64,000 nucleotides of DNA from Marinithermofilum abyssi (GCF_014641195.1 NZ_BMHQ01000006.1:1-64000), one strand, 5' to 3'. Counted from the first letter of the stretch, positions 1 to 8,648 are shown. The notes: generated by a model from the sequence alone, not told the origin. Made by a program: numbers and translations.

Positions 1-509
1 TGGCATTCGCCAATGTGGGAAGAACCGATGGATTCAGGTAGCACATGTTCTCCCGTTACGCTCTGTTCAGCCAGGTGGTCGGAGTGTATTTGGTTTTTGG
101 CGATATGCCGGCTGTGGATGACACTGTCCAAGAGATGATCACTGCGGACACTGTGCTGTCCCAATTTGCGGGAGGTGACGGATTCATCCGCCAGGTGCTC
201 CGAAGTGACGGAATGAGCTTTGATTTTCTGGCTGGTCACGCTTTGATCCGCCAGATGAGCCTGTTGGATTTGATTGTCAACGATATGAGCAGCCCGGATG
301 GACTCGGCTTGCAGATGTTGGCTGCCTACACTGTTATCAGCCAAATGGGAGGCTTGAATTTGGCATTCGCCAATGTGGGAAGAACCGATGGATTCAGGTA
401 GCACATGTTCTCCCGTTACGCTCTGTTCAGCCAGGTGGTCGGAGTGTATTTGGTTTTTGGCGATATGCCGGCTGTGGATGACACTGTCCAAGAGATGATC
501 ACTGCGGAC
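1..509. repeat. 360-bp tandem duplication inside the repeat gene
   Basis: Bases 1-149 recur identically at 361-509, an offset of 360 bp (twelve decapeptide units). Identity stops abruptly near 509, which points to a recent in-frame duplication. The left copy begins outside the window. Confidence 0.9.
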
Positions 510-2564
510 GCTGTGTTGTGCCAATTTACCAGAGGTAACGGATTCATCTGCCAACTTGGTACTGGTTACTGTATAATCGATCAGTTTATCCGTCGAGACG
601 GATTCGGGGGATAGTTTGGAAGTAGTGACGGATCGGTCTGCCAGCTTACTTCCCGATACAGAATCATCCGCCAGATGGTGTTCGGTCACCGTGTTTCCTT
701 TGATGTGGTAGGTATTGATGCATTCCGGCGTCAAGTGACGTTCATCTAACAACTGCTCAGTCAAGTGCTCTTTCGTAATGCTTTGTTCCGCGATCATAGA
801 AGAACGGACAGAGCGAGGGGCGATTTTAGATTGGGTGACGGATTGGTCTGCCAAATGTTCTTCTTGGATGGTGCCAAAACGAAGGTGCTTCGGTTCGATG
901 GTTTGTTCTTGAAGGTGATCAGAGCGAATAGAGGAAGTGGCCAGCTTATCTTGTGTGACAGACCCCTCCGTCAAGTGGCGTGCGGTTACGGACTGTTCAG
1001 CCAAGTGGTGACCGGTCACGGAATGAGGTTGCAAGTGGCCGGAACCGACGGAATCAGAAGCCAGCTTCTTTTCGGTGACGGCATCATCCTTCAGGTGGTA
1101 TTCGGTCACCGTGTTTCCTTTGATGTGGTGGGTGTTGATGCATCCCGGCGTCAAATGACGTTCGTCTAAACACTGCTCAGTCAAGTGCTCTTTCGAAATG
1201 CTTTGTTCCGCGATCATAGAAGAACGGACAGAGCGAGGGGCGATTTTAGATTGGGTGACGGATTGGTCTCCCAAATGTTCTTCTTGGATGGTGCCAAAAC
1301 GAAGGTGTTTCGATTCGATGGTTTGTTCTTGAAGGTGATCAGAGCGAATAGAGGAAGTGGCCAGCTTATCTTGTGTGACAGACCCCTCCGTCAAGTGGCG
1401 TGCGGTTACGGACTGTTCAGCCAAGTGGTGACCGGTCACGGAATGAGGCTGCAAGTGGCTGGAACCGACGGAATCAGAAGCCAGCTTGGAGGAGGTGACG
1501 GCATCATCCTCCAGGTTTTCAGCTCCCACCGCGCCAGTATCCAGGTGGGCCTGTTGGACCGATTTTTTGGCCAGCTTTTTTTCGGTGACGGATTCATCCG
1601 CAATATGCTCAGTGTGTACAACCCCCTTTTGAATATTTTCGGCCCCAACGGCGTGGCTGGCTAGTTTAGCCTGATCTACGGCATTGTTGGCCAAGTGCGC
1701 GTTACTAATCGCCCCATTGCGGATATGGCGATCCAGTATGGATTTATCCGCGATATGACTGGTTAAGACATGGCCGTGAGCCAAATGGTGGGATTGCACG
1801 GATCCTGTTTTGATTTTCTGTCCGTCAATACTGCCATCTTCCAGCCTGCTACCGGAAATGCCGTTTTCTTTGAGGTGTTTGTTTTCCACGGATTCTCTTT
1901 GCAGATGTTCTGAACGAACCGTTTCGGGAGCAAGGTGGGTTCCTTTAATGGAACAGGGTGCGATCTTAGCATCGGTCACAGCTTCATTGGCCAATTTGGA
2001 AGTACTGACGGACTGATCCTGAAGATGATCTTGACGAATGGCCCCAACTTGGATTTTGGTGCCATCGACACTGTTGGCATCCAGTTTTTCATTGGTGATT
2101 GACCCGTCTATGATATCATTGGTGTGAAGGAAAGGGTCGTGGGGCCGATTAGGTGCTCGTTTTTGCTGGATGTTGCGGAAGTACGATTCCCGCTGTTGGG
2201 TTGGTTCCGAAACCGGTGGAGATGAAGGCTCTGGTGGATTCTGTGCAAGACTTGTATTTGGGGGGGGCACTTGGCTGGATGGATGTACTGATGGCGTTGG
2301 GGCAGGGGATGGGTGTTTCGTCTTCCCTTCCTTCCGGTCCCGTTTTTCCTGTTGAATAGGTGGATTCTGTGCAAGACTTGTATTTTGGGGGGGCACTTGG
2401 CTGGATGGATGTACTGATGGCGTTGGGATAGGGGATGGGTGTGCCGCCTTCCCTTCCTTCCGGTCCCGTTTTTCCCGTTGAATCATTTGTTCCAAAGCCC
2501 ATTCGTCTTCCCATAAATGAGCCGGCTTTTTTTTATAAGGGGATTTCTTTTTACGATAGGTCAC
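1..2564 (-). CDS. Decapeptide-repeat protein, probable spore-surface protein (C-terminus outside window)
   Basis: The minus-strand frame is open without a stop from about 2573 to base 1, so at least 854 codons are present and the C-terminus is missing. I chose the GTG at 2564, which has GGAAAGG nine bases upstream; an in-frame ATG at 2573 abuts that site. The N-terminus is basic (start VTYRKKKSPYKKKP), followed by a Pro/Thr/Ser-rich stretch containing a 42-residue unit twice. From about residue 150 the protein is built of back-to-back ten-residue units with hydrophobic positions about every fifth residue, for example SEHLADESVT, SQKIKAHSVT, SSKLASDSVG. Such a period suggests a beta-solenoid or coiled fibrous fold, which is inference. 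Large repeat proteins of this look occur near spore-coat genes in Bacillales; I recall WIAAY-domain proteins as possible relatives but cannot see the C-terminus. It lies downstream of a GNAT gene and four YheC/YheD genes on the same strand. Confidence 0.75.
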   Translation of the reverse strand, partial: MTYRKKKSPYKKKPAHLWEDEWALEQMIQREKRDRKEGKAAHPSPIPTPSVHPSSQVPPQNTSLAQNPPIQQEKRDRKEGKTKHPSPAPTPSVHPSSQVPPPNTSLAQNPPEPSSPPVSEPTQQRESYFRNIQQKRAPNRPHDPFLHTNDIIDGSITNEKLDANSVDGTKIQVGAIRQDHLQDQSVSTSKLANEAVTDAKIAPCSIKGTHLAPETVRSEHLQRESVENKHLKENGISGSRLEDGSIDGQKIKTGSVQSHHLAHGHVLTSHIADKSILDRHIRNGAISNAHLANNAVDQAKLASHAVGAENIQKGVVHTEHIADESVTEKKLAKKSVQQAHLDTGAVGAENLEDDAVTSSKLASDSVGSSHLQPHSVTGHHLAEQSVTARHLTEGSVTQDKLATSSIRSDHLQEQTIESKHLRFGTIQEEHLGDQSVTQSKIAPRSVRSSMIAEQSISKEHLTEQCLDERHLTPGCINTHHIKGNTVTEYHLKDDAVTEKKLASDSVGSGHLQPHSVTGHHLAEQSVTARHLTEGSVTQDKLATSSIRSDHLQEQTIEPKHLRFGTIQEEHLADQSVTQSKIAPRSVRSSMIAEQSITKEHLTEQLLDERHLTPECINTYHIKGNTVTEHHLADDSVSGSKLADRSVTTSKLSPESVSTDKLIDYTVTSTKLADESVTSGKLAQHSVRSDHLLDSVIHSRHIAKNQIHSDHLAEQSVTGEHVLPESIGSSHIGECQIQASHLADNSVGSQHLQAESIRAAHIVDNQIQQAHLADQSVTSQKIKAHSVTSEHLADESVTSRKLGQHSVRSDHLLDSVIHSRHIAKNQIHSDHLAEQSVTGEHVLPESIGSSHIGEC
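681..1490. repeat. 420-bp tandem duplication inside the repeat gene
   Basis: Bases of about 681-1068 recur at about 1101-1488 with only a few substitutions, an offset of 420 bp (fourteen decapeptide units). Two long stretches (781-840 versus 1201-1260, and 901-1020 versus 1321-1440) are identical. Confidence 0.9.
2233..2484. repeat. 126-bp direct repeat encoding a 42-residue Pro-rich unit
   Basis: The stretch beginning GGTGGATTCTGTGCAAGA at 2233 recurs at 2359, an offset of 126 bp, keeping the minus-strand frame. The encoded unit is rich in Pro, Ser and Thr and ends with a basic EKRDRKEGK-like segment. Confidence 0.85.
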
Positions 2565-2841
2565 GATGTCCATCCTTTCCTGATGGTGTTCACACCTATA
2601 GGTATATTCATCAGGGACGGGAGTGGAAACGTCTTAAGGAAAATCTGGGCCCTGGATTAGAAGAAAAAAGTCTCTAGAAAGTTTTCTGTTGACCGAAGGT
2701 TTGATTAACAAGAAAAAAGACTGGGATTAAATGTCCCTGTCCATGTCACCGTAAAGGTACATGTTCGTGAATTTGGAACAAAAGGAGCAAAAGGGATCGG
2801 TTTTAGGCCCGGTTCAAAAGAAAAAGCCCCTAGTCCTCGGA

Positions 2842-3333
2842 TTAACGGCGTGATCCGCGGGCGGGGTCTTCGGTTACATCATGACGGTTCCAATTTCCGC
2901 CGCCAAGCCATAAGGTGGGCTTTCCCGTCGGACCGGTAAACATTCGGAAGGCAACCAATCCGGTGGAAAAGCACAGTCTTAGACTGGGGATATTGTCGCA
3001 GGCCACACGGGTGTACACCTTGTCGAGTTCCTCCAAGGCATGGTAGAGAAGCGTTTCCCCGACATTGCTTTTACGGTGGGAAGGATGCACTACGATCAAT
3101 GCTTCATCCAAACCATACCGGCCAAAGGCGATAATTCCGGCGAGACGTTTCTGTATGATGGCGACGGAAATCAACGTTCCTTCCGGAAATTCGTCAGCGG
3201 ATAAATCTCGTAGCCAACGTAGGGCCTGGTGGGTGATGCGTTTATCTCCATAGGTTTTGGCAAATCGAAGGAGCATCGGTTTCAGTCGGTTGAGCTGGGA
3301 TGGGGTGAGTACCTGGATTTCCATTGCCATCAC
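2842..3333 (-). CDS. GNAT family N-acetyltransferase
   Basis: A 163-residue protein with the GNAT layout: a beta strand ending in AGIIAFGRYG near residue 65, the strand ALIVVHPSHR near 80 and a following acetyl-CoA loop (KSNVGETLL), then a C-terminal strand with the typical ending of an acetyltransferase fold. The acceptor substrate is unknown. The gene overlaps the stop codon of the upstream ATP-grasp gene, so both are translated from one transcript; starts at 3333, 3330 and 3324 are all possible, and the last has the best spacing from a weak GCGGGGG site. Its position between the ATP-grasp run and the giant repeat gene suggests a role in spore-surface modification, which is inference. Small lysine acetyltransferases and amine acetyltransferases share this fold, so the specificity is open. 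Confidence 0.75.
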   Translation of the reverse strand: MMAMEIQVLTPSQLNRLKPMLLRFAKTYGDKRITHQALRWLRDLSADEFPEGTLISVAIIQKRLAGIIAFGRYGLDEALIVVHPSHRKSNVGETLLYHALEELDKVYTRVACDNIPSLRLCFSTGLVAFRMFTGPTGKPTLWLGGGNWNRHDVTEDPARGSRR

Positions 3334-4661
3334 CCCCGCTCTTGTGCGGCAGCCCGGGAAAAGCCGCTTAGGTACAGGCAGTATTGAATCAGTTGCTGCA
3401 AGGAGCGCTCCCGGATATCCGGTTCATCAAATTTCATCGGCTTGGCGTTGGCTTCAAAAAACCACAGTTTTTCTTGGTTATCTATACCCATATCCATCGA
3501 CATTTCCCCGAGAGTGTGTCCTTGTTGCTCTTCAATATGCCGGGCGATCCGGATGGCGGTATTCTCCAATTTTTCCATCTTCTCCGCCTGTCTTTCACTG
3601 AACAAATAACCTAGAACCACCTCAGCATCTTCAATGGACCCGCCCATCGGCACATGGGTGCTGATAGCCTTTTGTCCAGCCAAACGAATACCCTTGCCGG
3701 TTATCTGCCACGTGCCGGTTCCGTCTTTTTGCAACAAAAGGCGCAAATCAAACGGGCTGCCAAGATAGCGGGCGAGCGGGATTCCTTGTTGCAGCACATA
3801 TTTACGGGACTGGATCAACGTCTGCAGCAAGCGGTAAAGTTCTTCCCGTGTTTGAGAGAGGAAGCGCTGCTTTTGTTTCAATGTCTGGTAGATCGTTTCA
3901 AAGTGTTGATCTTGCTTGGTTACACGGATCATTCCATGTCCTGCTTTGCCGTCAATCGGTTTGAGATACAGGATGGAGTGCCGCTGCAACAACTGAAAGA
4001 ACGCTTCCCGATTGCCCCATTGGACGGTTTCGGGAAGCAGGTCGCATAATTCGGCTGAGCGCTTGAGATATAGATATAAGGTCCATTTATCGAAGAAGCC
4101 CGGATTGAACAGGTGGACGTTTTCCATTTTGGTCAGCAGACGGATCGCATCTTGCTCAGCCTGTTGTTGTTCGGCGAATCGGGAAGGAATTCGGTTATAG
4201 ACCACGTCCGGAAACGGCAGGGTTCCGCTGATCCACCCTTTTCCTCCTTTGCGGGTATCCAGCATATATCCGCGGACGGTACGGGAATCAGGCTGTAATC
4301 CCTCTGGCGTGAGTACAAATACGGTGACGCCCATCCGTTTACCCATTCGGATGATATCGATAAAATTTTGCCGGTTTCCACAGAATGTGCTGCCATTTCC
4401 CTTGGAGGTAAGGATGGCAATGAAGGGTCCGGCTTTGTAAGTACCTTCTTTCCATTCTATCAGCCGGGTAGGTAACAGTCGCGGTGACGAGACAGGGATG
4501 GCTGGGGTTTGAACCGGCAGCGTTTTCAGCAGCCTGTGACCCAACAAGACACGAAGCGCTCCCGGATAGTCTGATCGGGGTTTGGAGCGCGGATGGGGAA
4601 TAAAGACCAGTGAATTTGCTCCTTTTTGCAAAGCGATCCAGCCCGCTTTGGGATAAGACAT
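3330..4661 (-). CDS. YheC/YheD family ATP-grasp protein, paralog 1
   Basis: A 443-residue protein of the YheC/YheD family, known in B. subtilis as spore-coat-associated proteins with an ATP-grasp fold. The N-terminal ~75 residues form a small barrel-like domain, followed by GPFIAILTSKG (pre-ATP-grasp) and the ATP-grasp core: ATP-binding YLKPIDGKAGHGMIRV near residue 240, VLQQG near 300, the adenine/Mg region FDLRLLLQKDG near 315, and the metal-binding E-x-N in WFFEANAKP near 410. All key positions are intact, so it is probably catalytic. ATP-grasp enzymes usually join a carboxylate to an amine or thiol through an acyl-phosphate; the substrate is not known for this family. A good ribosome site (GAAAGGAG) precedes ATG 4661. 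It is the last of four paralogs and the most divergent in its metal-binding motif (NAKP instead of NSKP). Confidence 0.9.
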   Translation of the reverse strand: MSYPKAGWIALQKGANSLVFIPHPRSKPRSDYPGALRVLLGHRLLKTLPVQTPAIPVSSPRLLPTRLIEWKEGTYKAGPFIAILTSKGNGSTFCGNRQNFIDIIRMGKRMGVTVFVLTPEGLQPDSRTVRGYMLDTRKGGKGWISGTLPFPDVVYNRIPSRFAEQQQAEQDAIRLLTKMENVHLFNPGFFDKWTLYLYLKRSAELCDLLPETVQWGNREAFFQLLQRHSILYLKPIDGKAGHGMIRVTKQDQHFETIYQTLKQKQRFLSQTREELYRLLQTLIQSRKYVLQQGIPLARYLGSPFDLRLLLQKDGTGTWQITGKGIRLAGQKAISTHVPMGGSIEDAEVVLGYLFSERQAEKMEKLENTAIRIARHIEEQQGHTLGEMSMDMGIDNQEKLWFFEANAKPMKFDEPDIRERSLQQLIQYCLYLSGFSRAAAQERG

Positions 4662-4677
4662 GAACCCAGCTCCTTTC

Positions 4678-6060
4678 TTAAACGAAATTGGCTAACTTTA
4701 AGCTGTATTCAGTAATGTAGCGAGCGGATTGCTTTCCTGCATCCCGGAGAGTGGGATGAAGAAAGATATGCCGTCCCGGTTTGGAGTTAACCTCAAATAA
4801 CCAAACATGTTGATACCGGTCTATACCGATATCCAGTCCGAGCTCCCCCAATGGGCCGTTTACTTCTTCTTCCAAAGTACGGGCGATCCGAATCGAAGCA
4901 TCCCGAATTTTGTTTTCGATTTCGGATTCCGCTCCCGGAAATTTCTTTTGCAGCAGCTCCGACGTGGAAATCATGGATCCTCCGGTTCGGCCATGAGTCG
5001 TCACGCAGCCGACCCCGGCCACTTTGGCTCCAATGCCGACGACCTGCCATTCTTCGCTGCGATCTTTGTGCATGTGAACGCGAAAGTCCACGGGACGCCC
5101 GTCGTATTTGGCCAGCCGAATTCCTTGCTGGACCAGGTAACGGTTGAGGCGGTGCATCTGCTGCCCAAAAATGTGCCAGACCAATTTTTCCATCGAGTGG
5201 AACAATCGCAGCACATTTTTCTCCCCGTCCCGGAATCGGCAGTAGTAACCGCCTTGGGGGTGTCGCGTAATCCGGAAAATCCCCATCCCCAGACTGCCGC
5301 CGTCCGGTTTTAGATAGATCATCTGATGCCGGTCAACCATTTTCTTAATGAGGGGTATAGTCGGAGATGGATAGGTTTCCGGTATATTTTCTGAAGTTAA
5401 AGGGTGCTGATATAATTTTTCGTGGACGGACCACTTATTGAAGAATCCTTGGTTGAAAATCTGGCAACGGGTAATGGACTGTATACGCTCCCGGCACGCT
5501 TTCACTTGTGGGAGCGATTCGGCTTTCCGGTTGGGGATCCGTTCGTAGATCACTTCGGGCAGAGGCGCTGTCCGACGAAACCATTGACAGACTCCGTTTT
5601 TTCCTTTCCCGTAGAACCATCCGTTGACGGTTTGTGTATTCCAGTCCACCATTTCCGGAGTAAAAACATAGAAAAAGGGACGGTCGGTCTGTGCAGCCAA
5701 CAGGAAGCTCTTAAATAGCGAACTTCGGTTACCGAAGGGGGTGGTGGAAGAACCAGTATATCCGGTGGTCAGGATGGCGAGAACGGGTCCGATGCGCAGC
5801 TCCCGGTTTTGCAGACTCGTTCTGATCTCTGAAAAGTAGGGAATCGCCAATTGGCGGGCGATATATTTTGGAAAATAGATGGCATATTCATTACGGTTGA
5901 TACCCAAGATCCGGGTGATTAAGGTCCGGTTGCCCACCCGAATTTTGATGGACTGTCCGGGGTGGCATCCCCACTCTTTCATCAACGATGTGCTCAATTT
6001 CACGGCTTTTGCTGGCATGGTGGAAGACAACGCTTGTATTTTGCAGATAATCGAACTCAT
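4678..6060 (-). CDS. YheC/YheD family ATP-grasp protein, paralog 2
   Basis: A 460-residue member of the YheC/YheD family. The first ~80 residues form the family's N-terminal barrel (ending ELRIGPVLAILT), then come the pre-ATP-grasp region and a complete core: YLKPDGGSLGMGIFRI near residue 245, LVQQGIRLAKYDGRPVDFR near 310, TTHGRTGGSMI near 355, ELGLDIGIDR and LFEVNSKPGR near 420. The conserved Lys, Asp, Glu and Asn needed for ATP and Mg binding are present. It is 16 bp upstream of paralog 1 and 2 bp downstream of paralog 3, so the genes are co-transcribed. The family is expressed in the mother cell and found in the spore coat in B. subtilis (family knowledge); a peptide- or polymer-ligating role here is inference. 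Confidence 0.9.
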   Translation of the reverse strand: MSSIICKIQALSSTMPAKAVKLSTSLMKEWGCHPGQSIKIRVGNRTLITRILGINRNEYAIYFPKYIARQLAIPYFSEIRTSLQNRELRIGPVLAILTTGYTGSSTTPFGNRSSLFKSFLLAAQTDRPFFYVFTPEMVDWNTQTVNGWFYGKGKNGVCQWFRRTAPLPEVIYERIPNRKAESLPQVKACRERIQSITRCQIFNQGFFNKWSVHEKLYQHPLTSENIPETYPSPTIPLIKKMVDRHQMIYLKPDGGSLGMGIFRITRHPQGGYYCRFRDGEKNVLRLFHSMEKLVWHIFGQQMHRLNRYLVQQGIRLAKYDGRPVDFRVHMHKDRSEEWQVVGIGAKVAGVGCVTTHGRTGGSMISTSELLQKKFPGAESEIENKIRDASIRIARTLEEEVNGPLGELGLDIGIDRYQHVWLFEVNSKPGRHIFLHPTLRDAGKQSARYITEYSLKLANFV

Positions 6061-6062
6061 AC

Positions 6063-7181
6063 TTACCCTCCTGTCTGCCTCTTCAACAACGATCGGGCGT
6101 ATTGGATAGGAAGTTGAATGGAGCGCTGACGGGTTTCATTCTCTTTGGTGAAAAGAAAGACAGTACGCCCGGGCTTGGAGTTGACTTCCAACAACCATAC
6201 GCGGCCTTTGCGGTCAATGCCAACGTCCAGCCCCAGTTCCAATAAACGGCCATGCATGCTTTCGATATGCCGGGGGACATGGGCGGCCAATTGGCGAAGG
6301 TCATGCATGATCGACTGTATCTGTTCCCGGGAATAGTAACGGGAAAGAAAGGGGCCAGGCCGTTTTGCTTGACCGCCCCCGTGCAGGTTGGATGTCAGTG
6401 AATGTTGTTTTCCTGCGCGGACGGCTGCACCGGTGGTGACCCAGTTTCCCTGTCCATCCTTTTGAACGAGAATGCGCAGATCAAAAGGGTAACCGTCAGC
6501 GGTGGTGAGCTCCAAGTACGGTTGGATGATATACCGGGTGGTGCCGACAAACCCCTTCACCCAGTGGACTAGCTGGCTGTGGGAACGAAGTGGAGCGGCA
6601 ACCGTCCCGTTTTGTCGGGATCTCCCTTTGACCACCCATCCTTCATCTTGAGGGAGAATGGCGGCCACTCCTTTTCCGTGGCTGCCGCCGTTGGGTTTGA
6701 TCACCACAGCGGAGTGCTGTTTCAAAGCGGTGATCACATCGGCGGGTGAAGTGTATTTGATGGTATCGGGCAGATACGGGCGTATTTCGTAATGTTTGTA
6801 CAGCATCTGGTGGGTTTGCATCTTCCCTCCCAATGGCCGCCCGAGCAGCTGGATGGACGGATCTTGGGCAAAACGGGACACAAAGGGTTTGTATTTCATG
6901 TAGTGGGTTGAATCGAGGTAGTAGCATCGGTCGTAAATTAACGAAGGTAACGGCTCCTGGGAACATATCCACCGCTTCGCCTTCATACTGTATTGCCAGG
7001 CGGGAGTGCGACGCCGGCTCCAATCTACGTCCATCGGAGAGAAAACGATGATGCGGATGCCAAAGGGCTTCCCTGCCAGCGTCAGCTGTTTAAAATATCC
7101 TGTTTCTTGGAAGGGGGGGGGTGCTTTTTGTCGCACTTTGCACACAATGATGCCTAGTGTGTGCGGAAGACCGCCGCTCAT
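6063..7181 (-). CDS. YheC/YheD family ATP-grasp protein, paralog 3 (N-terminal domain absent)
   Basis: At 372 residues this is clearly shorter than its three neighbours. It begins (MSGGLPHTLGIIVCKV) at the position equivalent to the GPVLAILT strand of the others, so the ~80-residue N-terminal barrel is missing. The catalytic core is complete: VIKPNGGSHGKGVAAI near residue 155, IIQPYLELTTADGYPFDLR near 220, LTSNLHGGGQ, ELGLDVGIDR, and LLEVNSKPGR near 335. The start at 7181 overlaps the stop of paralog 4 by four bases (ATGA), a sign of translational coupling, and no frameshifted barrel remnant lies upstream. It may therefore work as a core enzyme partnered with one of the full-length paralogs; that is inference. 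Confidence 0.88.
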   Translation of the reverse strand: MSGGLPHTLGIIVCKVRQKAPPPFQETGYFKQLTLAGKPFGIRIIVFSPMDVDWSRRRTPAWQYSMKAKRWICSQEPLPSLIYDRCYYLDSTHYMKYKPFVSRFAQDPSIQLLGRPLGGKMQTHQMLYKHYEIRPYLPDTIKYTSPADVITALKQHSAVVIKPNGGSHGKGVAAILPQDEGWVVKGRSRQNGTVAAPLRSHSQLVHWVKGFVGTTRYIIQPYLELTTADGYPFDLRILVQKDGQGNWVTTGAAVRAGKQHSLTSNLHGGGQAKRPGPFLSRYYSREQIQSIMHDLRQLAAHVPRHIESMHGRLLELGLDVGIDRKGRVWLLEVNSKPGRTVFLFTKENETRQRSIQLPIQYARSLLKRQTGG

Positions 7182-8617
7182 CGGGATTTCCTCCTCCCCT
7201 TATTCAGGGGTTTTGATGACTTTTTACGGGGGATCGGGGGTTGAATAGGCCATCCTGTCGCATACAAAACATAATCGACTAAACGGTTGACCGACGGACG
7301 AATGGTGTGTACCGGCTGTGTGACCACGGTGTCGTCCGTTTTGGAAGGTTTGGAGTTCATCTCGATCATCCACAGACGCCCCCAGTTATCCAATACCAAA
7401 TCGATTCCCAATTCTGCAAAATGTCCTCGTGCGAGCCTTTCGAAGGTTTGGGCGATCTCTAAAGCCGTGTTGCAGAGCATAGTTGCGGTGGGCTTGTTTG
7501 ACAGGGCCGGAAGGGAGTTGAGAACTTCTGACGCTTTACGAAGAGTGCCGCCGCGGGCCAAATTGGATACAAACTGCTGATCATTGGCGATTCGTCCAAC
7601 ACAGGAAGTGACCCTCCATTGCCCGTAGCCGTTTTTTTGAATCAGCACACGAAAGTCCACAGGCCGTCCGTCATAGGTAACCAAATCCAACCCCTGCTGG
7701 ATCACGTACTTGGAAGGAATCACTTTCCGACGGAGCTGCCGCAGTATCTCCTTAAAAGTAGCAAACTTGCGGGTAATGGTCCCTGTCGGTTCCGAGTGTT
7801 GGCAGATGAAGAAACCGTCGGCCCGGGTGATCCGGATAATCCCGTGTCCTAGACTTCCGTTTGTGGGTTTTAGGAAAACCACCTGATACTTTTGCAACAT
7901 CGCTTGCAGCCGGGCCGGATGATACGGAGAGGTTTCAGGCAACATGCGCTTGGCTTTTTCATCCCTGCTCAATAGTTCATGGACTTCTTTTTTATCCAGA
8001 AACGTTTCGTTAAAAATTTTCACGCGTTGAGATCGGAGTTGCTGCAATTTCTGCTGGATATCCGCTTGTTGTTCCAAGCGGCGGGAGGTCAAACGATTGT
8101 AAACGATATCCGGCAAGGGAGACGGGGTCTGCTTCCATTTGCTGTTTTCATAGGTCCAACCTTGGATACATTTATTGGCCAAGGAGATATCTTCCGGGGC
8201 GAAGACGGTGAAGGATGCTCCTTTGTTATAGCAGGCTTGGGCGCATTCTTCGAAGAACCGGGTCATCAGACCATAAGGTTGATCCTCGGTTTCGCCCACT
8301 TTAGGATCCCGGTTCATCATGACTCCCAGCAACGGTCCCAACTGCAAACGGCGGCTTTGGGGATCGTACCGTGCATTCAGGGATCGTTGACCCAATAACT
8401 TCAGTTTCTGGGCCAGCGTGGGATGAAGGAGAATCCTTGGTCGCTGAATTTGAGATCGAAGGATAAAAGCGGTGTCTGCTGCGGAGCCGAAAGTGATCCA
8501 GATCGGATGGGTGGGAAGGTTGAGCCGGTTGGCGAGTGTATGGCTTATAATCAGATTGCTGTGGGGTGTAAAATATCGATACGCAACGACTTGCGTCATC
8601 ACACGTGACTGCCCCAT
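7178..8617 (-). CDS. YheC/YheD family ATP-grasp protein, paralog 4 (first gene of the run)
   Basis: A 479-residue YheC/YheD family protein and the first gene transcribed in the run. It has the N-terminal barrel (residues ~1-105), the pre-ATP-grasp domain, and an intact core: FLKPTNGSLGHGIIRI near residue 250, VIQQGLDLVTYDGRPVDFR near 310, SNLARGGTLR, and MIEMNSKPSK near 425. A basic tail (PRKKSSKPLNKGRRKSR) not seen in the other three paralogs ends the protein and could bind nucleic acid, polyphosphate or an acidic surface; this is inference. A candidate SigE/SigK promoter sits about 35 bp upstream of the start. AAGGGGAT is the likely ribosome site. Confidence 0.9.
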   Translation of the reverse strand: MGQSRVMTQVVAYRYFTPHSNLIISHTLANRLNLPTHPIWITFGSAADTAFILRSQIQRPRILLHPTLAQKLKLLGQRSLNARYDPQSRRLQLGPLLGVMMNRDPKVGETEDQPYGLMTRFFEECAQACYNKGASFTVFAPEDISLANKCIQGWTYENSKWKQTPSPLPDIVYNRLTSRRLEQQADIQQKLQQLRSQRVKIFNETFLDKKEVHELLSRDEKAKRMLPETSPYHPARLQAMLQKYQVVFLKPTNGSLGHGIIRITRADGFFICQHSEPTGTITRKFATFKEILRQLRRKVIPSKYVIQQGLDLVTYDGRPVDFRVLIQKNGYGQWRVTSCVGRIANDQQFVSNLARGGTLRKASEVLNSLPALSNKPTATMLCNTALEIAQTFERLARGHFAELGIDLVLDNWGRLWMIEMNSKPSKTDDTVVTQPVHTIRPSVNRLVDYVLYATGWPIQPPIPRKKSSKPLNKGRRKSR

Positions 8618-8648
8618 GAAGATCCCCTTCCGCTTTTGTGACTAATTC

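Noticed and set aside
45-1664. Several plus-strand open frames within the repeat region
   Set aside because: They are interrupted by stops at fixed points of the repeat, have no ribosome sites and merely mirror the repeat structure of the minus-strand gene.
1-2000. Regular 30-bp periodicity suggesting a CRISPR-like or satellite array
   Set aside because: There are no constant repeats with variable spacers; the period equals ten codons and the minus-strand frame stays open through all units, so it is a coding repeat.
2581-2640. Sporulation promoter for the decapeptide-repeat gene
   Set aside because: AT-rich hexamers are present, but none matched SigE, SigK or SigG consensus with correct spacing.
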